Of a stretch of 13,134 nt of DNA, positions 1-4,876 are shown one piece after another. The DNA comes from an uncultured Eubacteriales bacterium. GTDB taxonomy: Bacteria; Bacillota_A; Clostridia; Oscillospirales; Oscillospiraceae. Numbering within the stretch: position 1 is the first letter of the stretch; each line of letters opens with the position of its first letter. The notes under the pieces were generated by a model. The model did no database searches. It saw nothing but the letters and a program-made list of their open reading frames with translations, and was not told the DNA's origin. Location of the stretch: positions 1 to 13,134 of the forward strand of contig CATIYU010000271.1 of assembly GCA_949739085.1 (NCBI GenBank), given 5' to 3'. Both the position numbers and the translations under genes were made by a program.

Positions 1-266
1 GCGGCGTAGTTGACGTCCCGGGCCTTGCACTCCTCCACGTCGTACTTGGGCGGCTCGTCCATGCTGAAGTCGATGAAGCTCAGCTCCAGGGTGCCGGCGT
101 AGTCGCCGATGACGCCCACGTCTGCGAACACCTCCTTCAGTCCCGTATCCAGGAACCACTGGTAGGAGCTCTTCTGGATCTCCAGCAGATTGGGCATGGG
201 CATGATTTCCTCATACCGGGCAAAGTTCTTGCGCAGCGTTTTGCCGTAGTACTTGTCCTTGGCCAT
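1..266 (-). CDS. rpoB: RNA polymerase beta subunit, N-terminal part (cut by window edge)
   Basis: Reading leftward from the ATG at 266, 88 codons are open and run off the window. The protein starts MAKDKYYGKTLRKNFARYEE and continues with the RpoB N-terminal pattern PNLLEIQKSSYQWFL, then GLKEVF, then PPKYDVEECKARDVNYAA. This is the start of the beta subunit of DNA-dependent RNA polymerase, which forms the catalytic core with beta'. The gene has its own strong promoter about 180 bases upstream, and no ribosomal protein gene (rplL) precedes it, unlike the common rplJL-rpoBC layout. The start is set by protein similarity. No Shine-Dalgarno lies at a normal distance: the nearest purine run, GGAAAGG, is about 16 bases from the ATG. 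Confidence 0.95.
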   Translation of the reverse strand, partial: MAKDKYYGKTLRKNFARYEEIMPMPNLLEIQKSSYQWFLDTGLKEVFADVGVIGDYAGTLELSFIDFSMDEPPKYDVEECKARDVNYA

Positions 267-293
267 TTCTTGCAGTCATCTACCTTTCCAAGC

Positions 294-309
294 GCCCGGC
301 GGGCCGGGC
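294..309 (-). promoter_or_regulatory. GC hairpin in the rpoB leader
   Basis: GCCCGG and CCGGGC form a 6-bp stem with a 4-base loop. The hairpin sits about 28 bases before the rpoB ATG, with no U-tract, so it is not a terminator. It may affect ribosome access to a start that has no well-placed Shine-Dalgarno. Function unknown. Confidence 0.4.
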
Positions 310-370
310 CGCAAAATTCTCCGCGCTGCGATACGCACGGGGCTGTTGATGATTTTAATGGTGGGTCCTC

Positions 371-399
371 TTGCGTTTTTCTGTGAAAAATGCTATACT
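371..399 (+). promoter_or_regulatory. Candidate promoter for the GNAT gene, facing the rpoB promoter
   Basis: TTGCGT (371-376) and TATACT (394-399) are 17 bases apart, and the -10 is extended (TGC before it). The -35 matches consensus at only three positions. Its start near 406 would point toward the opposing rpoB start near 444. A perfect TATAAT at 482-487 is an alternative -10 for the same gene but lacks a recognisable -35. Confidence 0.5.
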
Positions 400-410
400 T
401 CCGATAGTAG

Positions 411-428
411 GTGGAGTATATACTCCAC
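411..428. repeat. 18-bp perfect palindrome between two facing promoters
   Basis: GTGGAGTATATACTCCAC equals its own reverse complement over all 18 bases. It lies between the inferred start of the plus promoter (about 406) and that of the rpoB promoter (about 444). It has the size and symmetry of an operator for a dimeric regulator, and can also fold as a 7-bp hairpin with an ATAT loop in either transcript. Confidence 0.7.
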
Positions 429-450
429 TCATTTTGAACATTAGCGCTTT

Positions 451-479
451 AGTATACCATTTTATGGCTCCTTTGTCAA
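451..479 (-). promoter_or_regulatory. Sigma-A promoter for rpoB
   Basis: On the minus strand TTGACA (479-474) and TATACT (456-451) are separated by exactly 17 bases. Transcription would begin near 444, giving an rpoB leader of about 180 nt that contains the 18-bp palindrome and a GC hairpin at 294-309. Confidence 0.85.
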
Positions 480-531
480 GGTATAATTGAGCGGCAGGAC
501 TGTTTTTTGATAAAACTCGAGGAGCAAAGCT

Positions 532-1314
532 ATGCCTGCATGGACAAATCAAGAGATTTTACATATCGCCCTCCGGCAGTCGGCGGTTGACGCAGGCTGT
601 AAACCGGAGGATTTTTTGCGCGGGGAGAACGTGGTGGTCACATCCCGGGCGGACCCCGGCGCGAGAAAATATCTGGAGCTGCCCTTTGCCGCCCACTTGG
701 TCTCATACGGAAGCAACATCGTCGCCTCAACGGCGGACCAGTGCCGGGAACTGGTCTCCAGCTACATCAACCGCTTCCCCCCGGAGCACTGCTTTGAAAC
801 GCCCAACATGCACGTGCTGAACGACGGCCTGGAGCGGTTTGGCCTACGGGTCTGCCATATGGCGGAGTACTTCCTGCCGGATGTGGACAGCCTGCGGGTC
901 CTGGACGGCCCGCTCCCCACTAGGCTCCTGGGGCGGGAGGACTTCGGCCCCCTCTATGTGCCGGAGTGGAGCAACGCCCTCTGCGAGAAGCGCCGGGAAT
1001 TGGATATTTTGGGCGTTGGCGCTTATGACGGCGAACGCCTGGCGGGGTTGGCGGCCTGTTCGGCGGACTGCGGGGACATGTGGCAGATCGGCGTTGACGT
1101 GCTGCCGGAGTACCGCAGGCGGGGACTGGCCCCGGCCTTGACAAGCCGTCTGGCCCTGGAGATTCTGGCACGGGGAAAGGTCCCGTTTTACTGCGCCGCC
1201 TGGTCCAACATCAAATCGGTCCGAAACGCCATCCGAAGCGGCTTCCGACCCGCCTGGGTGGAGATGACCGCAAAGGACGCGGCGGTTGTAGAGAAGATGA
1301 ACAGCGGCAAATGA
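532..1314 (+). CDS. GNAT-family N-acetyltransferase, 260 aa
   Basis: A 260-aa protein whose C-terminal half carries the GNAT fold signature. Residues about 160-175 form the first strands (GVGAYDGERLAG). Residues 186-207 contain motif A with the acetyl-CoA pyrophosphate loop RRRGLA. AWSNIKSVRNAIRSGF (about 223-238) matches the late helix-strand element in which an Asn follows the central strands. The N-terminal half (1-125) is not the minimal GNAT domain and resembles the two-part arrangement of the GNAT_acetyltran family. The substrate cannot be read from the sequence. The ATG at 532 follows GAGGAG (519-524) by 7 bases. It is transcribed away from rpoB and followed by a separate promoter for the SEDS gene, so it is probably monocistronic. 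Confidence 0.85.
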   Translation: MPAWTNQEILHIALRQSAVDAGCKPEDFLRGENVVVTSRADPGARKYLELPFAAHLVSYGSNIVASTADQCRELVSSYINRFPPEHCFETPNMHVLNDGLERFGLRVCHMAEYFLPDVDSLRVLDGPLPTRLLGREDFGPLYVPEWSNALCEKRRELDILGVGAYDGERLAGLAACSADCGDMWQIGVDVLPEYRRRGLAPALTSRLALEILARGKVPFYCAAWSNIKSVRNAIRSGFRPAWVEMTAKDAAVVEKMNSGK

Positions 1315-1320
1315 CGGGCG

Positions 1321-1345
1321 GTCCAGCTGGCTGGGACGGATTTTT
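1321..1345 (+). terminator. Weak terminator candidate after the GNAT gene
   Basis: GTCCAG and CTGGGAC can form a short stem with one bulged G and a CTGG loop, followed three bases later by TTTTT. It lies just after the GNAT stop and just before the next promoter. The stem is short, so this is tentative. Confidence 0.35.
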
Positions 1346-1351
1346 CCCTAG

Positions 1352-1380
1352 TTTACAGGCGGCGTTTTCTGTGGTACACT
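1352..1380 (+). promoter_or_regulatory. Promoter for the SEDS (FtsW/RodA) gene
   Basis: TTTACA (1352-1357) and TACACT (1375-1380) are 17 bases apart, and TGG precedes the -10 as an extended element. The start near 1387 gives a leader of about 85 nt. Confidence 0.75.
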
Positions 1381-1471
1381 AGAATCTGTTTTAAGCTGGG
1401 AAATACGCTCAGTCGCGGATTTCCGGCTCTCAAACGGACTCTGGAAAATTTCCCCCAGGGAGGACGGCTCT

Positions 1472-2641
1472 GTGACCATTTTTATCCGGCTGCGGGACGC
1501 AGTCAAAGACATCCTCAGAAAAGCGGACATGGTGCTGCTGGCCCTGTGCCTGGTTGCCACCGCCTACGGAATCCTGCTTATCGCCAGCGCCACCGCCTAC
1601 AGGGGCGAGGCATTTCAGATGCGGCGGGTGATTGTCCAGACCGCCGGGGCGGTGCTGGGTATTGGCGCTTACTTCATCTTCTCCAGCATCGACGTGGAGC
1701 ATTTTGCGGAGAAGTGGCCCCTGTTCCTGCTCTTTAACCTGGGCTTCATCGCCCTGCTGCTAAAGTTCGGCGTGGGGGGCGAGACCACCGGCAACCAGGC
1801 CTGGCTGGATCTGCCCGGCTTCCCAGTGATGATCCAGCCGGCGGAGGTGGTGAAGCTGACATACACCGTGCTGCTGGCAAAGCAGATCGCCTGGTTTCGT
1901 GACAACCAAAAAATGAAGGGCATGGGCTCTCTGATTTTTCCCGCCGCCCACGCCGCCTTTATGTTCCTCTGGATTTACGTCATCTCTGACGACGCCGGAA
2001 GCGCCCTGGTCTACCTCATGATTTACGCCGGAATGGCCCTGGCGGCGGGGCTGGCGTGGTACTGGTTCGCTTTGGGCATTGGCGGCCTGGGGCTGGGCGT
2101 GGGGCTGCTGGCCATCTTTCAGAAGCTGCCCCAGTACTGGGTGGACCGATTCCACGTGATTCTGGACCACAGCTACAGCCCCAACCGGGTGGGCTACCAG
2201 CAAATCCGGGGGATGCTGGCTCTGGGCAGCGGCGGCCTGTTCGGCCAGGGCCTCTTCCAGGGCATACAGACCCAGTCCAGCGACAGCCTGCCCTTCCGGT
2301 ATACAGACTTCATCTTCTGCGTGTGCGGGGAGGAGCTGGGCATGGCCGGCTGCATGGTCGTGATTGCCCTGGAGTTTGCCGTGGTCTACCGCTGCTTCCA
2401 GACCGCCCGGCTGGCCAGAAGCTCCATGGACGCCCTCATCTGCGTAGGCTTTGCCTCTATGCTCATCTTCCAGACCGTTGAGAACATCGGCATGTGCCTC
2501 TTTGTCATGCCCGTCATCGGCCTGACCCTGCCCTTTTTCAGCTACGGCGGCAGCTCCATTCTCACCCTCTTCGCCGCCATGGGCGTGGTCTCCGGCGTCC
2601 GTAGCAGGACCCTGCCGGACTGGCTGCGAAAGACGTCTTAA
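1472..2641 (+). CDS. FtsW/RodA/SpoVE-family peptidoglycan glycosyltransferase (SEDS), 389 aa
   Basis: A polytopic membrane protein of 389 aa, normal for SEDS glycan polymerases, which join lipid II units into peptidoglycan strands with a class B PBP partner. Hydrophobic segments begin near residue 20 and recur to about 375. Family motifs present are QPAEVVKL (122-129), the TDFIF segment (278-282) and PVIGLTLPFFSYGGSS (347-362). Asp279 matches the catalytic Asp reported in RodA/FtsW. The residue usually seen as Glu in LPE before this motif is Phe275 here. The GTG start at 1472 follows GGGAGG (1458-1463) by 8 bases. No PBP gene is adjacent, so whether it serves division, elongation or sporulation cannot be decided; I give no symbol. 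Confidence 0.92.
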   Translation: MTIFIRLRDAVKDILRKADMVLLALCLVATAYGILLIASATAYRGEAFQMRRVIVQTAGAVLGIGAYFIFSSIDVEHFAEKWPLFLLFNLGFIALLLKFGVGGETTGNQAWLDLPGFPVMIQPAEVVKLTYTVLLAKQIAWFRDNQKMKGMGSLIFPAAHAAFMFLWIYVISDDAGSALVYLMIYAGMALAAGLAWYWFALGIGGLGLGVGLLAIFQKLPQYWVDRFHVILDHSYSPNRVGYQQIRGMLALGSGGLFGQGLFQGIQTQSSDSLPFRYTDFIFCVCGEELGMAGCMVVIALEFAVVYRCFQTARLARSSMDALICVGFASMLIFQTVENIGMCLFVMPVIGLTLPFFSYGGSSILTLFAAMGVVSGVRSRTLPDWLRKTS

Positions 2642-2671
2642 TCCTCCTCCCAATCTTCCTCCGGCAAACAG

Positions 2672-2705
2672 AACCGGGGCGGGTGCTTAGCCCGCTCCGG
2701 TTTTT
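2672..2705. terminator. Terminator of the SEDS gene, usable from both sides
   Basis: A stem of about 11-12 bp (ACCGGGGCGGG at 2673-2683 pairing with CCCGCTCCGGT at 2691-2701, one G-U pair, 7-base loop) is followed by TTTTT on the plus strand, 30 bases after the SEDS stop. Read on the minus strand it is a similar stem with one mismatch and a poorer T-run, and could end the opposing operon. The stop codon of the minus-strand small gene lies in the loop. Confidence 0.8.
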
Positions 2706-2875
2706 GGTTTGCAGCGCCTGGCTTCCAGCAGCGCCTGCTGGGCAGACATGGCGGCCAGTGTGTCCCCCAGCTGCACGAAAATTGCCGCCACCACCTCCAG
2801 TTCCAGGGGGGACAGGCAGCTGTAGAGCCCGTTGGCGATGGCGCTGACCAGCACAGACAGTTCACATGGGTCCAT
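2687..2875 (-). CDS. Small DUF6774-like protein, 62 aa
   Basis: The protein begins MDPCELSVLVSAIANGLY and contains LSPLELEVVAAIFVQLGDTL, then a basic tail. The pattern (xxCELV start, two short helices, QLGDTL) matches small Clostridia proteins that I recall as DUF6774; function unknown. I chose the ATG at 2875 because GGGGAGGGG lies about 6 bases upstream; an in-frame ATG at 2896 would add 7 residues but its codons overlap that Shine-Dalgarno. It is 62 bases downstream of the ImmA/IrrE gene on the same strand, probably its operon partner. Its ribosome-binding site is one arm of a 9-bp hairpin. The family assignment is from memory and needs a profile search. Confidence 0.6.
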   Translation of the reverse strand: MDPCELSVLVSAIANGLYSCLSPLELEVVAAIFVQLGDTLAAMSAQQALLEARRCKPKTGAG

Positions 2876-2882
2876 ATGTATC

Positions 2883-2919
2883 CCCTCCCCGGCCATTCTA
2901 TGCGCGGGGAGGGTTTTTT
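2883..2919 (+). terminator. Hairpin: plus-strand terminator that masks a minus-strand RBS
   Basis: CCCTCCCCG (2883-2891) pairs perfectly with CGGGGAGGG (2905-2913) over 9 bp, followed by TTTTTT (2914-2919) on the plus strand, the form of an intrinsic terminator. On the minus strand the same hairpin includes the GGGGAGGGG Shine-Dalgarno of the 62-aa gene, preceded by AAAAAA and followed by no T-run. It may therefore block read-through from the SEDS gene and also limit translation of the small protein. Confidence 0.65.
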
Positions 2920-2937
2920 CACCACTGGAGAATACCG

Positions 2938-3561
2938 CTAGAGCGCCGGTTCATCCGGCTCTTCGCGATCCGGCAGGCCCAACTGGTGGTACAGCTCCCG
3001 CTCCAGGTCCGACTTCAACCAGACATTCCGCTCCCGCAGTTCCCGCATCCGCCGGGCCCGTTTTCCGGCGGCGTCCAGGGGGATGTCGCACAGGGCGGAG
3101 ATCTCCTCCGCTGTGCAGGCGTTCTTGGCCCACAGTGCGCAGGACGGGGCCAGCAGGCGGATGGCAAAGCTGTCCGCCGCCCGCTCCAGCTTCTGCACGC
3201 TGGGCTCCAGGAGGCGGCCCCGGGGTGTGGAGGGTCCCACGTGTCCCAGGAGGATATGGCCCAGCTCATGGGCCACTGTAAAGCGGATCTGCTGGAGGGA
3301 GGTTTCGTCGTTGTAAAAGACCATGAGCCTACCGGATGGATCTGCGTAAGCAAAGCCCATGGCCTCCAAAAGCGCCTCCAGCCTGCTCTGGCGGAGAATT
3401 TCCCGGTTGGGTCCGTAAGCGAAGAGGCCCACGCCCAGCTGGGCCGCCACCAGAGACACCTGTACAGGCAGGTCTTTAACGCCGCAGTCCAGCAGGCACT
3501 GCCAGGCGGCGTCTCGAATTCCGCGGTACTTTCCGTATGCGGCTGCGGCCTTCTGCTCCAT
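2938..3561 (-). CDS. ImmA/IrrE-family zinc metallopeptidase, 207 aa
   Basis: The protein carries the gluzincin motif HELGH (98-102) within FTVAHELGHILLGH, and ERAADSFAIRLLAP (126-139), in which Glu126 is the likely third zinc ligand. This is the signature of ImmA/IrrE (COG2856-type) peptidases, which cleave a partner repressor, as ImmA does ImmR of ICEBs1 and IrrE does DdrO. The N-terminal helix region (10-50, DLPVQVSLVAAQLGVGL) is also typical. The C-terminal part (about 145-207) is charged and probably helical. The start is 6 bases after the stop of the upstream RHH gene, so the two are likely co-transcribed and translationally coupled; a weak CAGGG precedes the ATG. The cleavage partner is inferred from position. 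Confidence 0.88.
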   Translation of the reverse strand: MEQKAAAAYGKYRGIRDAAWQCLLDCGVKDLPVQVSLVAAQLGVGLFAYGPNREILRQSRLEALLEAMGFAYADPSGRLMVFYNDETSLQQIRFTVAHELGHILLGHVGPSTPRGRLLEPSVQKLERAADSFAIRLLAPSCALWAKNACTAEEISALCDIPLDAAGKRARRMRELRERNVWLKSDLERELYHQLGLPDREEPDEPAL

Positions 3562-3567
3562 GCCCTG

Positions 3568-3966
3568 TCAAAAATCCAAATCACTCTCTTGGGCGGCGTC
3601 CGCCAGAGAGGGACCGCCGCCGGACAGGTCAATAGGGTCCCCGGCATATTGACGGGCCGCCAGGGTACGGCCTTCGCCCTCCGCCAGCTTCCGCTGGGCC
3701 TTCACCCGCTCCAGCTCCGTGTCTGCCGTGCGGCGGACCGCCGTGCGGCCGAACTCGTCCAGGGTGTCGAAGTCAGAGGCCAGGCGCATGGCCTGGTCCG
3801 AGGCGACAACGCTCCCCAGTTCCGGCATATAGACCTCCAGGCCCTTTTCCACTAGGGCACGAATGGCCGCCGACTGGCTTTTAAACTTTTTGGCAAATCG
3901 AAATTCCGAGATTGCCTCCAATGTCTCCGGAGGAATCGGGAATGTGAGCCGTGGATCCTTTGTCAT
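3568..3966 (-). CDS. Ribbon-helix-helix repressor with ImmA-partner-like tail, 132 aa
   Basis: Residues 6-12 (RLTFPIP) form a likely DNA-contacting strand. They are followed by helix ETLEAISEFRFAKKF (14-28), a turn KSQS and helix AAIRALVEKGLEVY (33-46), the order of a CopG/Arc ribbon-helix-helix domain. Residues 66-88 (FDTLDEFGRTAVRRTADTEL...) resemble the C-terminal segment often found in XRE repressors encoded beside ImmA peptidases, which have a helix-turn-helix instead. The tail (100-132) is acidic and low in structure. The ATG at 3966 is preceded by AAGGAGGAG. It is the first gene of the minus operon, next to repeats that overlap its own promoter, so autorepression is likely. It could instead be an antitoxin. 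Confidence 0.72.
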   Translation of the reverse strand: MTKDPRLTFPIPPETLEAISEFRFAKKFKSQSAAIRALVEKGLEVYMPELGSVVASDQAMRLASDFDTLDEFGRTAVRRTADTELERVKAQRKLAEGEGRTLAARQYAGDPIDLSGGGPSLADAAQESDLDF

Positions 3967-3989
3967 TGGACACTCCTCCTTTTCGCCCC

Positions 3990-4018
3990 ATCATATCATA
4001 AGTTCATAAGTTCTGCAA
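3990..4018 (-). promoter_or_regulatory. Promoter of the RHH-ImmA-DUF6774 operon
   Basis: On the minus strand TTGCAG (4018-4013) and TATGAT (3995-3990) are 17 bases apart with an extended TGA before the -10. The spacer consists of a direct repeat of GAACTTAT. The start near 3983 leaves a leader of about 17 nt holding the Shine-Dalgarno. Confidence 0.75.
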
Positions 4019-4024
4019 GAGTTC
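4001..4024. repeat. Three AGTTC half-sites over the minus promoter
   Basis: AGTTC occurs at 4001-4005, 4009-4013 and 4020-4024. The first two are exactly 8 bp apart and lie in the -35/spacer region of the minus promoter; the third is just upstream. They share the half-site of the palindromes at the plus promoter, pointing to one DNA-binding protein acting on both. Confidence 0.6.
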
Positions 4025-4056
4025 AGCGCTTAGGCACTCCAGAAAAAGCGGAAATT

Positions 4057-4073
4057 TGTCAAATGCTGTCGAT
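4057..4073 (+). promoter_or_regulatory. Two tandem 0A-box-like sites, 10 bp apart
   Basis: TGTCAAA (4057-4063) and TGTCGAT (4067-4073) each differ by one base from the Spo0A box TGTCGAA, have the same orientation and are spaced by 10 bp, the spacing known for tandem sites bound by Spo0A. They end 7 bases before the -35 of the plus promoter, a plausible activator position. A Spo0A-type domain is encoded in the operon that follows. Confidence 0.5.
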
Positions 4074-4080
4074 ATAGTGG

Positions 4081-4109
4081 TTGACATTTCCAAAGTTCAG
4101 AACTATAAT
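4081..4109 (+). promoter_or_regulatory. Consensus promoter of the RHH/Spo0A-C operon
   Basis: TTGACA (4081-4086) and TATAAT (4104-4109) are both perfect and 17 bases apart. Such a strong core promoter normally needs repression, which fits the operator-like palindromes over and after it. The start is near 4116. Confidence 0.88.
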
Positions 4110-4135
4110 GTCTTTAGCGGAAAAGGTTCAGAACT
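4094..4135. repeat. Paired AGTTC-A-GAACT palindromes at the plus promoter
   Basis: AGTTCAGAACT (4094-4104) is a perfect 5-1-5 palindrome touching the -10 box, and GGTTCAGAACT (4125-4135) repeats it exactly 31 bp on, about three helical turns, just after the transcription start. This is the layout of a cooperative operator. The two RHH proteins encoded on either side are the obvious candidates to bind it. Confidence 0.65.
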
Positions 4136-4157
4136 TAAGAAAGAAGGTTAAGAAGTT

Positions 4158-4337
4158 ATGGGTATGCGCCGTGTGACCATCGTGATTCCCAATAGTCTTG
4201 ATGAGAAAATTCTGGAGCTGAAGAAGGATGACCGGTTTGTCCGCTGCTCCTATGCCGCAATTGCCCGCCAGCTTTTGGAAAATGGACTGCTGGCAATGGC
4301 TGCCCAGGAGCAGAGCAGAGAGCAGTCCAACTCGTGA
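4158..4337 (+). CDS. Small ribbon-helix-helix protein, 59 aa
   Basis: A 59-aa frame starts MGMRRVTIVIPNSLDEKILE and continues LKKDDRFVRCSYAAIARQLL, then ENGLLAMAAQEQSREQSNS. Residues 4-11 form the N-terminal strand. Helix 1 (about 13-23), a turn, and helix 2 (about 31-46, SYAAIARQLLENGL) complete a CopG/Arc-like RHH fold, normally a DNA-binding dimer. It is the first gene after the consensus promoter, and 64 bases separate it from the Spo0A-type gene. The start is 4158 or the in-frame ATG at 4164; GAAGG lies about 11 bases upstream of the first. Its role may be autorepression or competition with the RHH repressor on the other strand. Confidence 0.7.
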   Translation: MGMRRVTIVIPNSLDEKILELKKDDRFVRCSYAAIARQLLENGLLAMAAQEQSREQSNS

Positions 4338-4401
4338 GGCGCTCCAGCCGCCGCGAGCCTGCCGGGCGAACCAGAGAGAAGAGAGAGGAAAGGAATATGT
4401 T

Positions 4402-4767
4402 ATGCTAGAGTCAACCCCAAACTTAGCGGACCTGATTCGTTGGGAACTCCACTGCCTGCAAATCTCCCCCACCCTGCTGGGACACCACTACCTCCTCTAC
4501 GCTGTGGAACAGGTGGTTAAGGACCCTCTGCGGGTGAAGGATGTTACGAAGGACCTCTACCCGGATACCGCCCATAATTTTGACACTACCTGGAAGGCTG
4601 TAGAGCGGAATATCCGGTCAGCAGTGCTGGCCTGCTGGAACAGCAGCGGCAGAGATACGCTGATGGAAATTGCCGGAATTCAGATCCTGGAGCGCCCCAA
4701 GTCCGCAGTCTTTATCGCAATCGTAGCCGAGCACGTGACCAAGCTCTATCAGCGGCGGCCGGTCTGA
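4402..4767 (+). CDS. Stand-alone Spo0A C-terminal DNA-binding domain protein, 121 aa
   Basis: The whole 121-aa protein aligns with the effector domain of Spo0A. HHYLLYAVEQVVKDPLRVKD (28-47) corresponds to GYLYLREAISMVYND of B. subtilis, DLYPDTAHNFDTT (51-63) to the LYPDIAKKFNTT segment, and KAVERNIRSAVLACW (65-79) to SRVERAIRHAIEVAW, the recognition helix. Glu68, Arg69 and Arg72 match the DNA-contacting E213, R214 and R217. There is no receiver domain, so activity would not need phosphorylation. The ATG at 4402 follows AAAGGA (4389-4394) by 7 bases; the frame is open further upstream, but that part overlaps the RHH gene. It may compete with or mimic Spo0A at 0A boxes, including those before its own promoter. 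Confidence 0.85.
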   Translation: MLESTPNLADLIRWELHCLQISPTLLGHHYLLYAVEQVVKDPLRVKDVTKDLYPDTAHNFDTTWKAVERNIRSAVLACWNSSGRDTLMEIAGIQILERPKSAVFIAIVAEHVTKLYQRRPV

Positions 4768-4773
4768 CCACCG

Positions 4774-4815
4774 TATCTCCTGCGGAGATATTCCGCCGCT
4801 GGCGGCTTGTTTTTA
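4774..4815 (+). terminator. Double hairpin terminator after the Spo0A-C gene
   Basis: TATCTCC/GGAGATA (4774-4790) is a perfect 7-bp stem with a TGC loop. CCGCC/GGCGG (4793-4805) with a GCT loop follows and leads into CTTGTTTTT. The second hairpin and T-run form the likely intrinsic terminator. Confidence 0.65.
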
Positions 4816-4828
4816 TCCCACATTTTGG

Positions 4829-4869
4829 AAAAAAAGAACTGCCGGGAAGCCTAATACGCTTTCCGGCAG
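4829..4869 (-). terminator. Strong terminator of the 90-aa gene
   Basis: On the minus strand CTGCCGG pairs with CCGGCAG, continuing through one mismatch to AAGC/GCTT (12-position stem, 7-base loop), followed by TTCTTTTTTT. It begins 8 bases after the stop codon at 4877. Confidence 0.88.
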
Positions 4870-4876
4870 CTGATTT

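Noticed and set aside
1760..2653. Minus-strand open frame opposite the SEDS gene
   Set aside because: Ala/Gly/His/Gln-rich reverse frame of a membrane-protein gene; the plus strand has clear SEDS motifs, promoter and RBS.
2638..2925. 95-aa minus-strand frame overlapping the DUF6774-like gene
   Set aside because: Trp/Pro/Cys-rich and without a family pattern; the other frame gives a coherent helical protein with a strong RBS.
4228..4401. N-terminal extension of the Spo0A-C gene
   Set aside because: The frame is open but overlaps the 59-aa RHH gene, has no Spo0A similarity and lacks a Shine-Dalgarno; ATG 4402 has a well-placed one.
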